The translations under genes and the position numbers were made by a program. Below, one piece after another: positions 6,980 to 14,531 of a stretch of DNA of 16,477 bases. Location: the NCBI GenBank assembly GCA_905479505.1, contig CAJQMS010000110.1, forward strand, positions 1 to 16,477, in the 5' to 3' direction. The stretch is from an uncultured Burkholderiales Genera incertae sedis bacterium (lineage in GTDB: Bacteria; Pseudomonadota; Gammaproteobacteria; Burkholderiales; Eutrophovitaceae). A model generated the notes under the pieces. That model was given only the letters and a program-made list of their open reading frames with translations, was not told where the DNA came from and made no database searches. How positions within the stretch are numbered: position 1 is the first letter of the stretch; each line of letters begins with the position of its first letter.

Positions 6980-7882
6980 ATGACATATTCAAACACAACG
7001 ACACTCGGATTTATTGGACTGGGATCCATGGGGCTTCCGATGGCAAGCAATATGCTCAAAAGTGAATTAACCATGTATCTATACGACCTCGAACCTGCAA
7101 GATATGCGTCGCTACAGGGAAGTAAGACTCACCAATGCGACTCGCCAAAAGACGTAGCAAACAAAGCAGATATTATTTTTACGTGCTTACCATCATTAGA
7201 AGCAGCACACTTTGTCGCTCTAGATCCGAGCAAAGGCATCATTCAAGGTTCAAATGTTCAAAGTATTGTTAACCTTGGAACTACAGGTAGCCAATATGCA
7301 AAAGAGGTTTCGGAAGCCTTAATGGAGCGAAATATCCATTTTCTAGACTCTCCCATCTCTGGTGGCCCTGCCGGAGCCGCAAACGCAACACTGGCTGTAA
7401 TGTGCTCCGGTCATAAAGCGACTTATGATTTTTTATGTCAAAAAGTATATCCGTACATGAGTGAAAAACAGTTCTATGTGGGCGATGATGCTGGAATGGC
7501 CCAAGTCATGAAATTAGTGAACAATATAAATTTATTCATGCAGCTCGCCGGAACACTAGAATCGTTAACACTTGGCGAAAAGGCCGGATTGAATCCGAGC
7601 CAAATGATTGAGGTCATTAACGCTTCGTCTGGATTAAGCCGATCCAGTCAGGTATTTATTCCCAACAACATTCTCAGTGGTAAATTCAATTTTGGGGCAA
7701 GTAACGCCATTCTGAAAAAGGACCTCGACCTTTGGATAAGCGAAGTAGAAAATTATAAAACACCAAGCCAAGTTGGAGGTGCAACCCGTTCAATTTTTGA
7801 CGAAGCCATTAAAGAACACGGTTTAGAGGCTGATTTAACCACAATTTACTCCACGCTAAAACGTATCGCCTCAATTAAATAA
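6980..7882 (+). CDS. 3-hydroxyisobutyrate dehydrogenase-like beta-hydroxyacid dehydrogenase
   Basis: This 300-residue NAD(P)-dependent dehydrogenase belongs to the 3-hydroxyisobutyrate / tartronate semialdehyde reductase family. The dinucleotide fold opens with GFIGLGSMGLPMASNM (10-25, glycines 13, 15, 18). The substrate-binding motif FLDSPISGGPAGAANATLAVM is at 121-141. The catalytic lysine K178 lies in QVMKLVNN. The last segment ends with a helical tail. Substrates could be 3-hydroxyisobutyrate, tartronate semialdehyde, glyoxylate or a related beta-hydroxyacid; the sequence does not decide. It is the last gene of the plus-strand run. Its 3' end overlaps the stop end of the convergent acyltransferase gene by 12 bases. 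Confidence 0.88.
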   Translation: MTYSNTTTLGFIGLGSMGLPMASNMLKSELTMYLYDLEPARYASLQGSKTHQCDSPKDVANKADIIFTCLPSLEAAHFVALDPSKGIIQGSNVQSIVNLGTTGSQYAKEVSEALMERNIHFLDSPISGGPAGAANATLAVMCSGHKATYDFLCQKVYPYMSEKQFYVGDDAGMAQVMKLVNNINLFMQLAGTLESLTLGEKAGLNPSQMIEVINASSGLSRSSQVFIPNNILSGKFNFGASNAILKKDLDLWISEVENYKTPSQVGGATRSIFDEAIKEHGLEADLTTIYSTLKRIASIK

Positions 7883-8626
7883 AGACGAAGAAATCATTTT
7901 TCTGGACATGTCGGAGACGTCACCTCTTTTCATGCTCCGAGCCTCAATAGAGGGCAAAAACGTTACCTCAGCGACATGGGATTTCTCGACGATGATTTGA
8001 TCCAGAGAACGCATAAAAGTCATATCGTTGACATACGCGATACGGTCTGTCTGAACCCGATTTGCATCGAGGTATTTCAGAGAAATTGGTGTGACCTTTG
8101 CTTTAGCATCAAGAGCTGCTTGAAAGGCTGAAGAATGAAATGGCGCTAAGCTATTCCCTCGCGTCGTGGTGCCCTCCGGAAAAACACACACCGAATGACC
8201 TAACATCAAAGTGGTATAAATACGTCCGTTGACCTCTTTAATTTCTCGACGGCTAGCCCTCTTTATAAAGATCGTTCCGACAAATTGCGCTAACAATCCA
8301 ATGAGCGGCCATTGTCGAACTTCAGATTTGGACACAAAACAAATCGGCATGCTCGCGGATATGACCGCTATATCCAGCCAGGAAATATGATTGGCAACGA
8401 AAAATCTGCCTGCTACGTCAAAGTTAACTCCTTTTATGTCATGCCTAACTCCGAGCATCCACAACAGCCCTTGAAACCAATACTTCGCAACCAAGCGCTT
8501 TAACAAGACCCCTTTGAGCGGGCACATTAAAACGGCAATGAGTAAACCTATAATCAATATGGCAATCAAGCAAGGGTACCTAATGGCTCTACGAAGATAT
8601 CGCTGAGCTTGATGGATTAATGGCAT
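7871..8626 (-). CDS. plsC: 1-acyl-sn-glycerol-3-phosphate acyltransferase-type protein (PlsC family)
   Basis: This 251-residue PlsC-family protein would transfer an acyl chain to lysophosphatidate or a related lyso-lipid at the inner membrane. A hydrophobic N-terminal anchor spans about 18-36. The catalytic NH(x)4D motif is NHISWLD with H80 and D85. Motif II appears near GTIFIKRASRREI (117-129). Motif III is FPEGTTTRGNSL with FPEG at 149-152. VTPISLKY at 178-185 is the fourth block. Several PlsC-like acyltransferases make lysophospholipids or ornithine lipids, so the exact acceptor is open. It lies 68 bases downstream of soxB on the same strand, so it may be carried on the sox transcript. It ends inside the last 12 bases of the convergent dehydrogenase gene. 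Confidence 0.9.
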   Translation of the reverse strand: MPLIHQAQRYLRRAIRYPCLIAILIIGLLIAVLMCPLKGVLLKRLVAKYWFQGLLWMLGVRHDIKGVNFDVAGRFFVANHISWLDIAVISASMPICFVSKSEVRQWPLIGLLAQFVGTIFIKRASRREIKEVNGRIYTTLMLGHSVCVFPEGTTTRGNSLAPFHSSAFQAALDAKAKVTPISLKYLDANRVQTDRIAYVNDMTFMRSLDQIIVEKSHVAEVTFLPSIEARSMKRGDVSDMSRKMISSSLFN

Positions 8627-8694
8627 ACCATCCCTATCAGATAAAAGAAACTAACTCAGTGTTTGAACAGTTTTGGTTTAAGTAGAGAAGCATC

Positions 8695-10422
8695 CTAGCC
8701 ACAACGATCCGTTACACCTGGATTGTAAGAAACATTTCTAATACGAGGCACATTAGGTACCTGAACTGGAACTGTTTTTTTATTTCTCAACCAGCGCGCA
8801 ACGAGATCCCAAATAGGCTCTCCTGTTGCAACCTCGTTGACCGGAGCCCAACCAGCCACCCTATAATTTTTTGACGGTTCGATCAGTTTCCTTCCAAGAC
8901 GCATCTCTGAAATACGAGATCCCATTGCCGCAGATGGATCAATGGTATAGCTCATCCCTCCAACACGAACCATATCGCCCCCTTGCTGATAATACGGGTC
9001 GGGATTAAAAATATTATCTGCTACATCCTCTAAGATGGATTTTATTGTATCGCCGGTCATCTCAGTTAAGGTGCTATGAGAATACGTTGTGGCTGTATGC
9101 TCTAAGAGCGACTCCATGGTGATCGTCGTTTGAGGCAAAAGTGTAGTCCCCCAACGGAATCCCGGAGAGAATGCTATATCCGCTTCGAACTCGTCAATTA
9201 ATGCATCTAAAATCAGCTGATCGAAACTGCCGTTAAAATTGCCTCTTCGATACAATAGCCCCTCAGTTACCGCTAAGGGTTCCAGTAACTTGTCTTTAAA
9301 TGGACGTCTCACCCTTTCAATCAGATCCTCCATCTCCTGATCGGCATCGAGAAATTGCGAAAACACGGGTACGAGCCGATATCTAAAATCTGCGACACCG
9401 CCATCAGTAACTGATAGATCTAGGACACCAAGGAATTTGCCATTACTCCCCGCGTTAGTCACAATAGTTTTTCCAGATTGATTTGGAACAATCGCAGGAA
9501 CTGGCATTCCATCGTGTGTATGCCCGCCGAGAATAGCGTCAATTCCTGTGACTCTAGAGGCCAGCTTTAAATCTACGTCCATTCCATTATGTGATAACAA
9601 TACAACCGTATTAATACCTCGCCGACGAATACGATCTACTAATTGCTGTAACTCATACTCCCTAATCCCAAAACTCCAATCCGGAATAAGATAGCCGGGA
9701 TTTGCGATCGGCGTATAAGGAAAAGCCTGACCTATAATAGCGACTGGAACGCCATTCATCTCTTTGACCATGAACGAATCAAAGACGGGCTCATCAAAAT
9801 CAAAAGTTTTAATATTTTGAGCGATAAAATCAACTTTCCCAGAAAAGTCACTATTGACAATTTGTTGTACTCGGTCTGCGCCAAGCGTCATTTCCCAATG
9901 AGCCGTCATGACATCAACTCCAAGAAGCAAACAAGCGTCCACCATATCCTGACCGTTAGTCCAAAGCGCCGTTCCAGAACCCTGCCAGGTATCTCCTCCG
10001 TCAAGCAATAACGCGCCAGGTCGCTCTGAGCGAAACTTGTCAACGAGCACCTTGAGATGAGAAAAACCACCAAGGCGACCATATACGCTTGCGGCCTCCT
10101 CAAAATTGAGACAAGAAAATGCATGCGCCAGAGCGCTACCCGCAGGAACACCCACAGCTTTAAGCAAAGAGTCACCGACAATGTGTGGCATCTTTCCGAA
10201 TGCGTCTCCAACACCCATATTCATGCTGGGCTCTCGATAATGAACGGGGTTTAACTGAGCATGACAATCAGTCATATGCAAAAGATGAACATTCCCAAAT
10301 TTTTTAATATCATAGAGTGCATTTATTTGTGGGTTTGATCGCGCTCGCAAGTCTGATACAGGAAGTCCCGCCGCTGCAGCAGCGCCCATGGCAAGTAAAA
10401 AATCCCTACGCGAAAGCGTCAC
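8695..10422 (-). CDS. soxB: SoxB, thiosulfohydrolase (sulfate-releasing) of the Sox system
   Basis: SoxB is the periplasmic dimanganese enzyme that hydrolyses cysteine-S-thiosulfonate on carrier SoxY to release sulfate. The 575-residue protein starts with a Tat signal (SRRDFLLAMGAAAAAGL), which exports folded, metal-loaded enzymes. Metal and catalytic motifs are in order: LLHMTDCHAQL (D52, H54), LLDGGDTWQGS (D144), AHWEMTLG (175-181, the SoxB-specific HWE), LLSHNGMDVD (H278) and LGGHTHDGM (H301, H303). The C-terminal domain of the 5'-nucleotidase type follows. I chose the GTG at 10422 because the SRR motif lies right after it and AAGG lies 8-11 bases before it. It follows soxX by 15 bases on the same strand. 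The neighbours support a thiosulfate-oxidation role. Confidence 0.97.
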   Translation of the reverse strand: MTLSRRDFLLAMGAAAAAGLPVSDLRARSNPQINALYDIKKFGNVHLLHMTDCHAQLNPVHYREPSMNMGVGDAFGKMPHIVGDSLLKAVGVPAGSALAHAFSCLNFEEAASVYGRLGGFSHLKVLVDKFRSERPGALLLDGGDTWQGSGTALWTNGQDMVDACLLLGVDVMTAHWEMTLGADRVQQIVNSDFSGKVDFIAQNIKTFDFDEPVFDSFMVKEMNGVPVAIIGQAFPYTPIANPGYLIPDWSFGIREYELQQLVDRIRRRGINTVVLLSHNGMDVDLKLASRVTGIDAILGGHTHDGMPVPAIVPNQSGKTIVTNAGSNGKFLGVLDLSVTDGGVADFRYRLVPVFSQFLDADQEMEDLIERVRRPFKDKLLEPLAVTEGLLYRRGNFNGSFDQLILDALIDEFEADIAFSPGFRWGTTLLPQTTITMESLLEHTATTYSHSTLTEMTGDTIKSILEDVADNIFNPDPYYQQGGDMVRVGGMSYTIDPSAAMGSRISEMRLGRKLIEPSKNYRVAGWAPVNEVATGEPIWDLVARWLRNKKTVPVQVPNVPRIRNVSYNPGVTDRCG

Positions 10423-10437
10423 ACAAAGGCCTTATCT

Positions 10438-11064
10438 TCATTGATTTACCGGAGACTCAGGATCCAACAACAAAGCCATAACATCCCTCATCTCCGAAAT
10501 TGACAGGATTTTATTATGGCCGTAACGGGGCATATTTGAACAAATCAAAAGTGCCTGAGGATTAAAAATTTTAGTCCAGGTATAGCGAATTACTTCATCC
10601 GAGTAGCCGCGTATTTCACCATATCTGTATAACGATGGGCCAAGAGTGCCGTGCGCCAATTCCTCTTTTTGGATCTGATGGCAGGCGTAACAGTTACCGC
10701 CATTTTTTGTATTTTCCGAGTCATTAAATCTCAAACCCTTGCCGCTTTGGGCTATGAGCTCACCACGAGCCCAATCACCGATATAGGCACCATCTTCCAA
10801 AAATTTAATCCCTTTTAAATTTTCACTCATCAAGCGCTTAGCTTCGTCACTACTGACCACTGGTTTAAGTTCGCTACAAAATTTCTGTGTCGAATCTTGG
10901 TCAAAAAACTTAGTGAAGTTAACCGGCCCTTTGCTCTGTAATCCACCATGAAGTAGGTCATTCAGTTTGGGTGAGTTGAACTCAGCCGCTAACACAGTCG
11001 GAGAATTAAACCAGGATGATAGCCCGACTAATACAGTGAGAATAAATAGATTACCTTTAAACAT
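10438..11064 (-). CDS. soxX: SoxX, c-type cytochrome subunit of SoxAX
   Basis: SoxX is the small haem subunit of the periplasmic SoxAX complex, which oxidatively joins thiosulfate to the SoxYZ carrier. The 208 residues begin with a signal peptide (cleavage near VLAAEF, about 26-28). A haem-binding CYACH sits at 125-129, followed by LGPSLYRYGEIRGYSDEVIRYTWTKIFNPQA, the conserved SoxX segment. M178 in SNMPRYG is the likely axial haem ligand. C63 and C175 could form a disulfide. It is 2 bases beyond the stop of soxA, so translation is coupled, and 15 bases before soxB. The N-terminal 90 residues are longer than in compact SoxX forms, as in longer-type SoxX proteins. No sign of damage is seen. 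Confidence 0.95.
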   Translation of the reverse strand: MFKGNLFILTVLVGLSSWFNSPTVLAAEFNSPKLNDLLHGGLQSKGPVNFTKFFDQDSTQKFCSELKPVVSSDEAKRLMSENLKGIKFLEDGAYIGDWARGELIAQSGKGLRFNDSENTKNGGNCYACHQIQKEELAHGTLGPSLYRYGEIRGYSDEVIRYTWTKIFNPQALLICSNMPRYGHNKILSISEMRDVMALLLDPESPVNQ

Positions 11065-11066
11065 TT

Positions 11067-11873
11067 CTAACGCTTTATCCCGGGTGCTTCATATAGACCG
11101 CCATCAGCACTTTTTGCCAAAAACATGATTAATGCAGTCATCAAATCGCTCCCGTAAATTGGTTCGGGAAATCGTTGTTGCCTAAGGCAATCGTAGAGTC
11201 TGTGCTGCATGGTGCGGACTTCTCCCGCCGACACTCGATAAGCAGGCCATGAGCCATATGATTTACTGGCTTCGTCCTTATTCCTAAAATTTGGAAGCTC
11301 CTGCAGCCTGATCCTCTGGTTATCGCCGCTATGGCAAGTTATACAACCAAAATCATGCGAACCTGCCCTAAAATGGAAGAATTGTTTTCCTAATTCGTAT
11401 ACTCGCTTTTCCTCGATCCGCATCAATGGAATATTCATGTGCAACCCTCTAGATTCAGATGCAATGTACGCCACCAACATTTCAATTTCCGATGTCTCTT
11501 GGCCTCTTTTTGTAAATGGATACGAGATAATATCTGCGCGAGAAAATCCCTGAATTAATGTTCGGCAATAGATTAAGCGTTGCTCAAGATCCATCACTTT
11601 TTGCGCGTCAAAAAAGAACCGAGGTAATTCAACATAGGCCCCTACTGTTACTCCGGGTCCTTTACCCAAATCACAAGTCTCCAAGCTAGCGTTTTTAGGC
11701 CCTGCTTTGCGATACCAGAGTTCTTCCCCCGAAAAAACCCACAACTCTGCCGGATTAACGTCATCCAGCAAATCCCGGTACTCCTGGATACCGGCAGTAG
11801 TATCCTCATCAGCAAAAACCTGACTGAAAGAGAACGCGCCAAAAATCAGAATAAGAACAGACCACTTAAGCAC
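11067..11873 (-). CDS. soxA: SoxA, monohaem cytochrome subunit of SoxAX
   Basis: SoxA carries the catalytic cysteine that forms the persulfide during thiosulfate coupling to SoxYZ. From the GTG at 11873 it has 268 residues: signal peptide 1-21 (ending QVFA), one haem motif CITCH at 177-181, and the active-site region LYDCLRQQRFPEPIYGSD with C229. In two-haem SoxA proteins an N-terminal CxxCH is present; here only C67 and C103 remain, a likely disulfide. So this is the one-haem form. I prefer 11873 because AAAGGG lies 5 bases upstream. The frame is also open from a GTG at 11906, which would add 11 residues but has a poorer ribosome site. The stop is 2 bases from soxX. A terminator of the gene upstream separates the two transcripts. 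Confidence 0.93.
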   Translation of the reverse strand: MLKWSVLILIFGAFSFSQVFADEDTTAGIQEYRDLLDDVNPAELWVFSGEELWYRKAGPKNASLETCDLGKGPGVTVGAYVELPRFFFDAQKVMDLEQRLIYCRTLIQGFSRADIISYPFTKRGQETSEIEMLVAYIASESRGLHMNIPLMRIEEKRVYELGKQFFHFRAGSHDFGCITCHSGDNQRIRLQELPNFRNKDEASKSYGSWPAYRVSAGEVRTMQHRLYDCLRQQRFPEPIYGSDLMTALIMFLAKSADGGLYEAPGIKR

Positions 11874-11878
11874 AATTA

Positions 11879-11884
11879 CCCTTT
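11879..11884 (-). promoter_or_regulatory. Ribosome binding site deciding the soxA start
   Basis: On the minus strand this reads AAAGGG, 5 bases before the GTG at 11873. It is the reason for preferring that start over the in-frame GTG at 11906. Confidence 0.55.
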
Positions 11885-11947
11885 GAAAAAATCTAATAGA
11901 TAACACTGTCTTTAAAGTACCGTCCGAACAAAAATTGTAGGATATCT

Positions 11948-11978
11948 AAAAAAAATAGCCGGCTAAACCGGCTATTTT
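11948..11978 (-). terminator. Strong Rho-independent terminator
   Basis: An 11-base perfect stem, AAAATAGCCGG at 11952-11962 and CCGGCTATTTT at 11968-11978, has a 5-base loop. On the minus strand it is followed directly by eight U residues (11948-11955 are all A on the plus strand). It ends the transcript of the small secreted-protein gene and lies just before soxA. Confidence 0.92.
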
Positions 11979-11997
11979 CATTTCATTTAGCCTGGTT

Positions 11998-12165
11998 TCA
12001 ATGCTGATGCTCAGACGACTCTTCAGTCTCTTTGGGCTTGTCTTCAACAGGCTTGATGTTGGCACCCGAATATTTGCTGGGACCAGGAGTTCCTGCAGGA
12101 CCCGCAAAGGCTGATGAACAGGCAAAGACGAACGCAAGAGATAAAATAAAGGTCAGTACTTTCAT
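11998..12165 (-). CDS. Small secreted or lipoprotein-like protein upstream of soxA
   Basis: This 55-residue product starts at the ATG at 12165, where a GGAG-type ribosome site and a signal peptide coincide; the frame is open further upstream to 12195 but without those supports. The signal peptide MKVLTFILSLAFVFACSSAFA could be cut by signal peptidase I after AFA. The Cys at 15 in VFAC is a poor lipobox, so lipid attachment is less likely. The mature part, about 34 residues, is low complexity: GPAGTPGPSKYSG at the start, then charged KPVEDKPKETEESSEHQH. The C-terminal His-containing tail might bind metal. I do not recognise a family. A promoter-like pair upstream and an excellent terminator downstream argue that it is a real, separately transcribed gene. 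Association with Sox is by location only. Confidence 0.65.
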   Translation of the reverse strand: MKVLTFILSLAFVFACSSAFAGPAGTPGPSKYSGANIKPVEDKPKETEESSEHQH

Positions 12166-12201
12166 TGTTTTGTCGCTCCAAATTAGACATGTCATACGGA
12201 T

Positions 12202-12230
12202 AGGTTAAAAGTAATGCTAAACAGAGTCAA
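12202..12230 (-). promoter_or_regulatory. Candidate promoter for the small secreted-protein gene
   Basis: On the minus strand TTGACT (12230-12225) is followed after exactly 17 bases by TAACCT (12207-12202). The -35 is near-consensus and the -10 is weak. Transcription would begin about 30 bases before the ATG at 12165. Confidence 0.4.
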
Positions 12231-12322
12231 CTGAAATAATCAGCCTCTCGACTTCGACGAAAAATTGGGAAGTTTATTGCCGATCTCGGCCCATCAAGCG
12301 AATTCGACAAGCAAGTATCGCT

Positions 12323-13444
12323 TTACTTAAAAAACTCATCGTTATGCTCGCCTACGAGCGGCGCATACTTCTGCCGATCGTCATTATTTCTCAGCGCTTT
12401 AACAATTGGAACGGGAATCGCAGGCATGGAATCTCCACTCTTGCTCGTTAGAATTTCATCAAAAACACCGCGTGCTTTAAATTGCTTGTCATCTAATGCC
12501 TCCTTAACGGTCTTAACGACAGAACAACAGCAATCAGCCTCTCTTAAGATAGGCTCCCAATGAGCCGCGGTATGCCGTTTAATAATAGCTCCAACCTGTC
12601 GAATAGTTTCTTCCTCGTTAACCGAATCGTCTTGATACTGCATCGCCAAGCCTATAGTCGCAACAAACTTTGACCAAAATTTATCCTCTAACGGGCCTGC
12701 TGCAACAAATCGATCATCGCTCGTTGGGTATAGCTGGTATCTCGGAGATCCGCCGGTTAAACGATCTCCCCCATTTTTTGGATTGTCGCCGGTCACTTGT
12801 GTTTTACCAAGCGCCCAAAATAAAAAAGGTAACACACCATCAGTCATCGAAATATCAATATGGCACCCACATCCGGATAAGTCTCGCTCCCTGAGTGCTA
12901 ATAAGATGTTCATTACCGCAGGGTAAGATCCGCCAGCTATGTCAGCGATGAGGGCTGGTGGAACAACGGGCTCATCTACTGAACCTAAACCTAACGACAA
13001 CAGGCCAGCGTCGCCCACATAATTGATATCGTGACCAGCCAGTTTTTGTTTTGGCCCACTCTGACCATAACCAGAAATTGAACAATAAATAATTTTAGGA
13101 TTTATTTTTTTTATTGCCTCATGGTCCAAACCTAAACGAGACATCACGCCAGGTCTAAACTGCTCTACTAAAATATCGGCCGTTTCGATCAACGGGATTA
13201 ATAAATCTCGATCAGAATCACTTTTTAAATCGAGTGTAATACTCTTTTTTCCTCGATTTAAAAGAGAAAAATTGATACTGCTATCACTCCATGCCGGCGG
13301 GTGTCGTCTCATATCTTCACCCGAGACAGGTCGTTCGATCTTAATCACCTCCGCGCCCGATTCAGCTAAAAATAAAGTTGCCATCGGCCCAGGGAGTAAT
13401 GTTGAAAAATCTAAAACCTTTATACCTCTTAGGGGTCCAGTCAT
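12323..13444 (-). CDS. CaiB/BaiF family CoA protein, probable alpha-methylacyl-CoA racemase type
   Basis: This family III CoA-transferase/racemase has 373 residues from the ATG at 13444; a GTG at 13450 in the same frame would add two, and AAGAGAG upstream fits the ATG. It begins PLRGIKVLDFSTLLPGPMATLFLAESGAEVIKIE, the family opening. Then come NRGKKSITLDLKS, ADILVEQFRPGVMSRLGLD and IIYCSISGYGQSGP. The HDINY block (H138) and the LIADIAGGS block (D168) match the catalytic His/Asp pair of alpha-methylacyl-CoA racemases. Formyl-CoA-transferase-type members instead use an Asp nucleophile elsewhere. So epimerisation of a 2-methylacyl-CoA is more likely than CoA transfer, but this is inference. It is divergent from dgoK and is 157 bases from the small secreted-protein gene. 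No partner oxidation genes are beside it. Confidence 0.88.
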   Translation of the reverse strand: MTGPLRGIKVLDFSTLLPGPMATLFLAESGAEVIKIERPVSGEDMRRHPPAWSDSSINFSLLNRGKKSITLDLKSDSDRDLLIPLIETADILVEQFRPGVMSRLGLDHEAIKKINPKIIYCSISGYGQSGPKQKLAGHDINYVGDAGLLSLGLGSVDEPVVPPALIADIAGGSYPAVMNILLALRERDLSGCGCHIDISMTDGVLPFLFWALGKTQVTGDNPKNGGDRLTGGSPRYQLYPTSDDRFVAAGPLEDKFWSKFVATIGLAMQYQDDSVNEEETIRQVGAIIKRHTAAHWEPILREADCCCSVVKTVKEALDDKQFKARGVFDEILTSKSGDSMPAIPVPIVKALRNNDDRQKYAPLVGEHNDEFFK

Positions 13445-13645
13445 ATTCACTCTCTTGCAAATTAGTTTGTAGTCAAAGTCATACCCCGTTCCAAAACTCA
13501 GCTCATGGTGAGCATGATGTGTCAGACATAACCGAATTGAATTAAACGTTTAGACGTTCGCACCAAGCTCTGCATCTAAAGGTTTAAGTAAACCATGACT
13601 CTTGCTACTATTCTACAAGGATCGACTGAACCATAAAAATTACCT

Positions 13646-14530
13646 ATGCTAATTGTTGACTGGGGAACCACCTCATTAAGGATTTACAAAATACGCGAGC
13701 CAGGCCTCGTTGAGGAAGTGATTGAGTCACGCCTTGGAATCATGAACGTAAATAATAATGACTTCTCGAGCGTCTTGAGTGAGCTACTAAATCCATCAGA
13801 TATGAATGACCAAATCGTAATGTTTGGCATGATAGGAAGCAAAAATGGTTGGCATGAAACACCTTACGTTCAAGCACCTACCGCAGTAAGCGAACTTATC
13901 AACCACGCGCAAAAATATTCATGGGCCAGTGATAGTGAATCCATCACTCCTTTTTGGATCATGCCAGGGGTTAAACTTGAAAAATCAGATGGCCAAGTCG
14001 AAGTTATGCGAGGTGAGGAAACGCAAATTATCGGATTTTTAGAAACAGAACCAACCTTCAAAGGCAAAATAGTTCTACCTGGCACCCACAGTAAGTGGAT
14101 TTCTATTCGCGATGGCTACATCAATGATATTCGGACTTACATGACAGGCGACGTCTACAGCGCTGTTCTTGACAGCACAATACTAAAGCATACAACTTTG
14201 CAAAATTGCGAACCATGTACCAAGTCCTTTCTTCACGGGGCTGAGCTATCGTCAAAAAAACAATCGATTACTAATTTAATGTTTCAGGCTAGATCTAAGG
14301 TCTTGAACCATGAGTGGGACCCTTCCGAGGCAACAAATTACCTGTCAGGTTTACTCATAGGCCATGAGGTGCGTCAAGAATTAGCTTCCAATGAGGATAT
14401 CCGAATCATCGGCTGTGGCGAACTTTCAAATCGCTACAGTGCCATATTCAGCTATCTTAATCATCATGCAGATGTGATTGATCAATCAGTCGTTTCTTAC
14501 TGCGAGACGACCTTTAAAAGCCTTTTATAA
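13646..14530 (+). CDS. dgoK: 2-dehydro-3-deoxygalactonokinase
   Basis: This kinase phosphorylates 2-keto-3-deoxy-D-galactonate with ATP, the fourth step of D-galactose oxidation and a step of D-galactonate catabolism. The 294 residues match the DgoK family throughout. IVDWGTTSLRIY (3-14) is the ATP phosphate loop, FGMIGSKNGWHETPY is at 60-74, MRGEETQIIG at 121-130, LPGTHSKW at 144-151, TYMTGD at 164-169 and LSGLLIGHE at 233-241. An in-frame TAA at 13634 rules out a longer N-terminus. The ribosome site is poor: AAGGA lies 24 bases upstream, so initiation may be weak or leaderless. dgoA starts 1 base after the stop, so the two are coupled. The missing partner DgoD is not in the window. Confidence 0.93.
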   Translation: MLIVDWGTTSLRIYKIREPGLVEEVIESRLGIMNVNNNDFSSVLSELLNPSDMNDQIVMFGMIGSKNGWHETPYVQAPTAVSELINHAQKYSWASDSESITPFWIMPGVKLEKSDGQVEVMRGEETQIIGFLETEPTFKGKIVLPGTHSKWISIRDGYINDIRTYMTGDVYSAVLDSTILKHTTLQNCEPCTKSFLHGAELSSKKQSITNLMFQARSKVLNHEWDPSEATNYLSGLLIGHEVRQELASNEDIRIIGCGELSNRYSAIFSYLNHHADVIDQSVVSYCETTFKSLL

Positions 14531-14531
14531 A

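Noticed and set aside
11946..12137. 63-codon minus-strand frame over the small gene near soxA
   Set aside because: It reads through the terminator hairpin, has no signal peptide or ribosome site, and overlaps the better 55-residue frame.
12279..12290. GCCGATCTCGGC palindrome downstream of the CaiB/BaiF gene
   Set aside because: It is short, with no U-run beside it on the minus strand; I do not call it a terminator.
14478..14531. N-terminal extension of the dgoA frame
   Set aside because: It lies inside dgoK, and family homology starts at the ATG at 14532.
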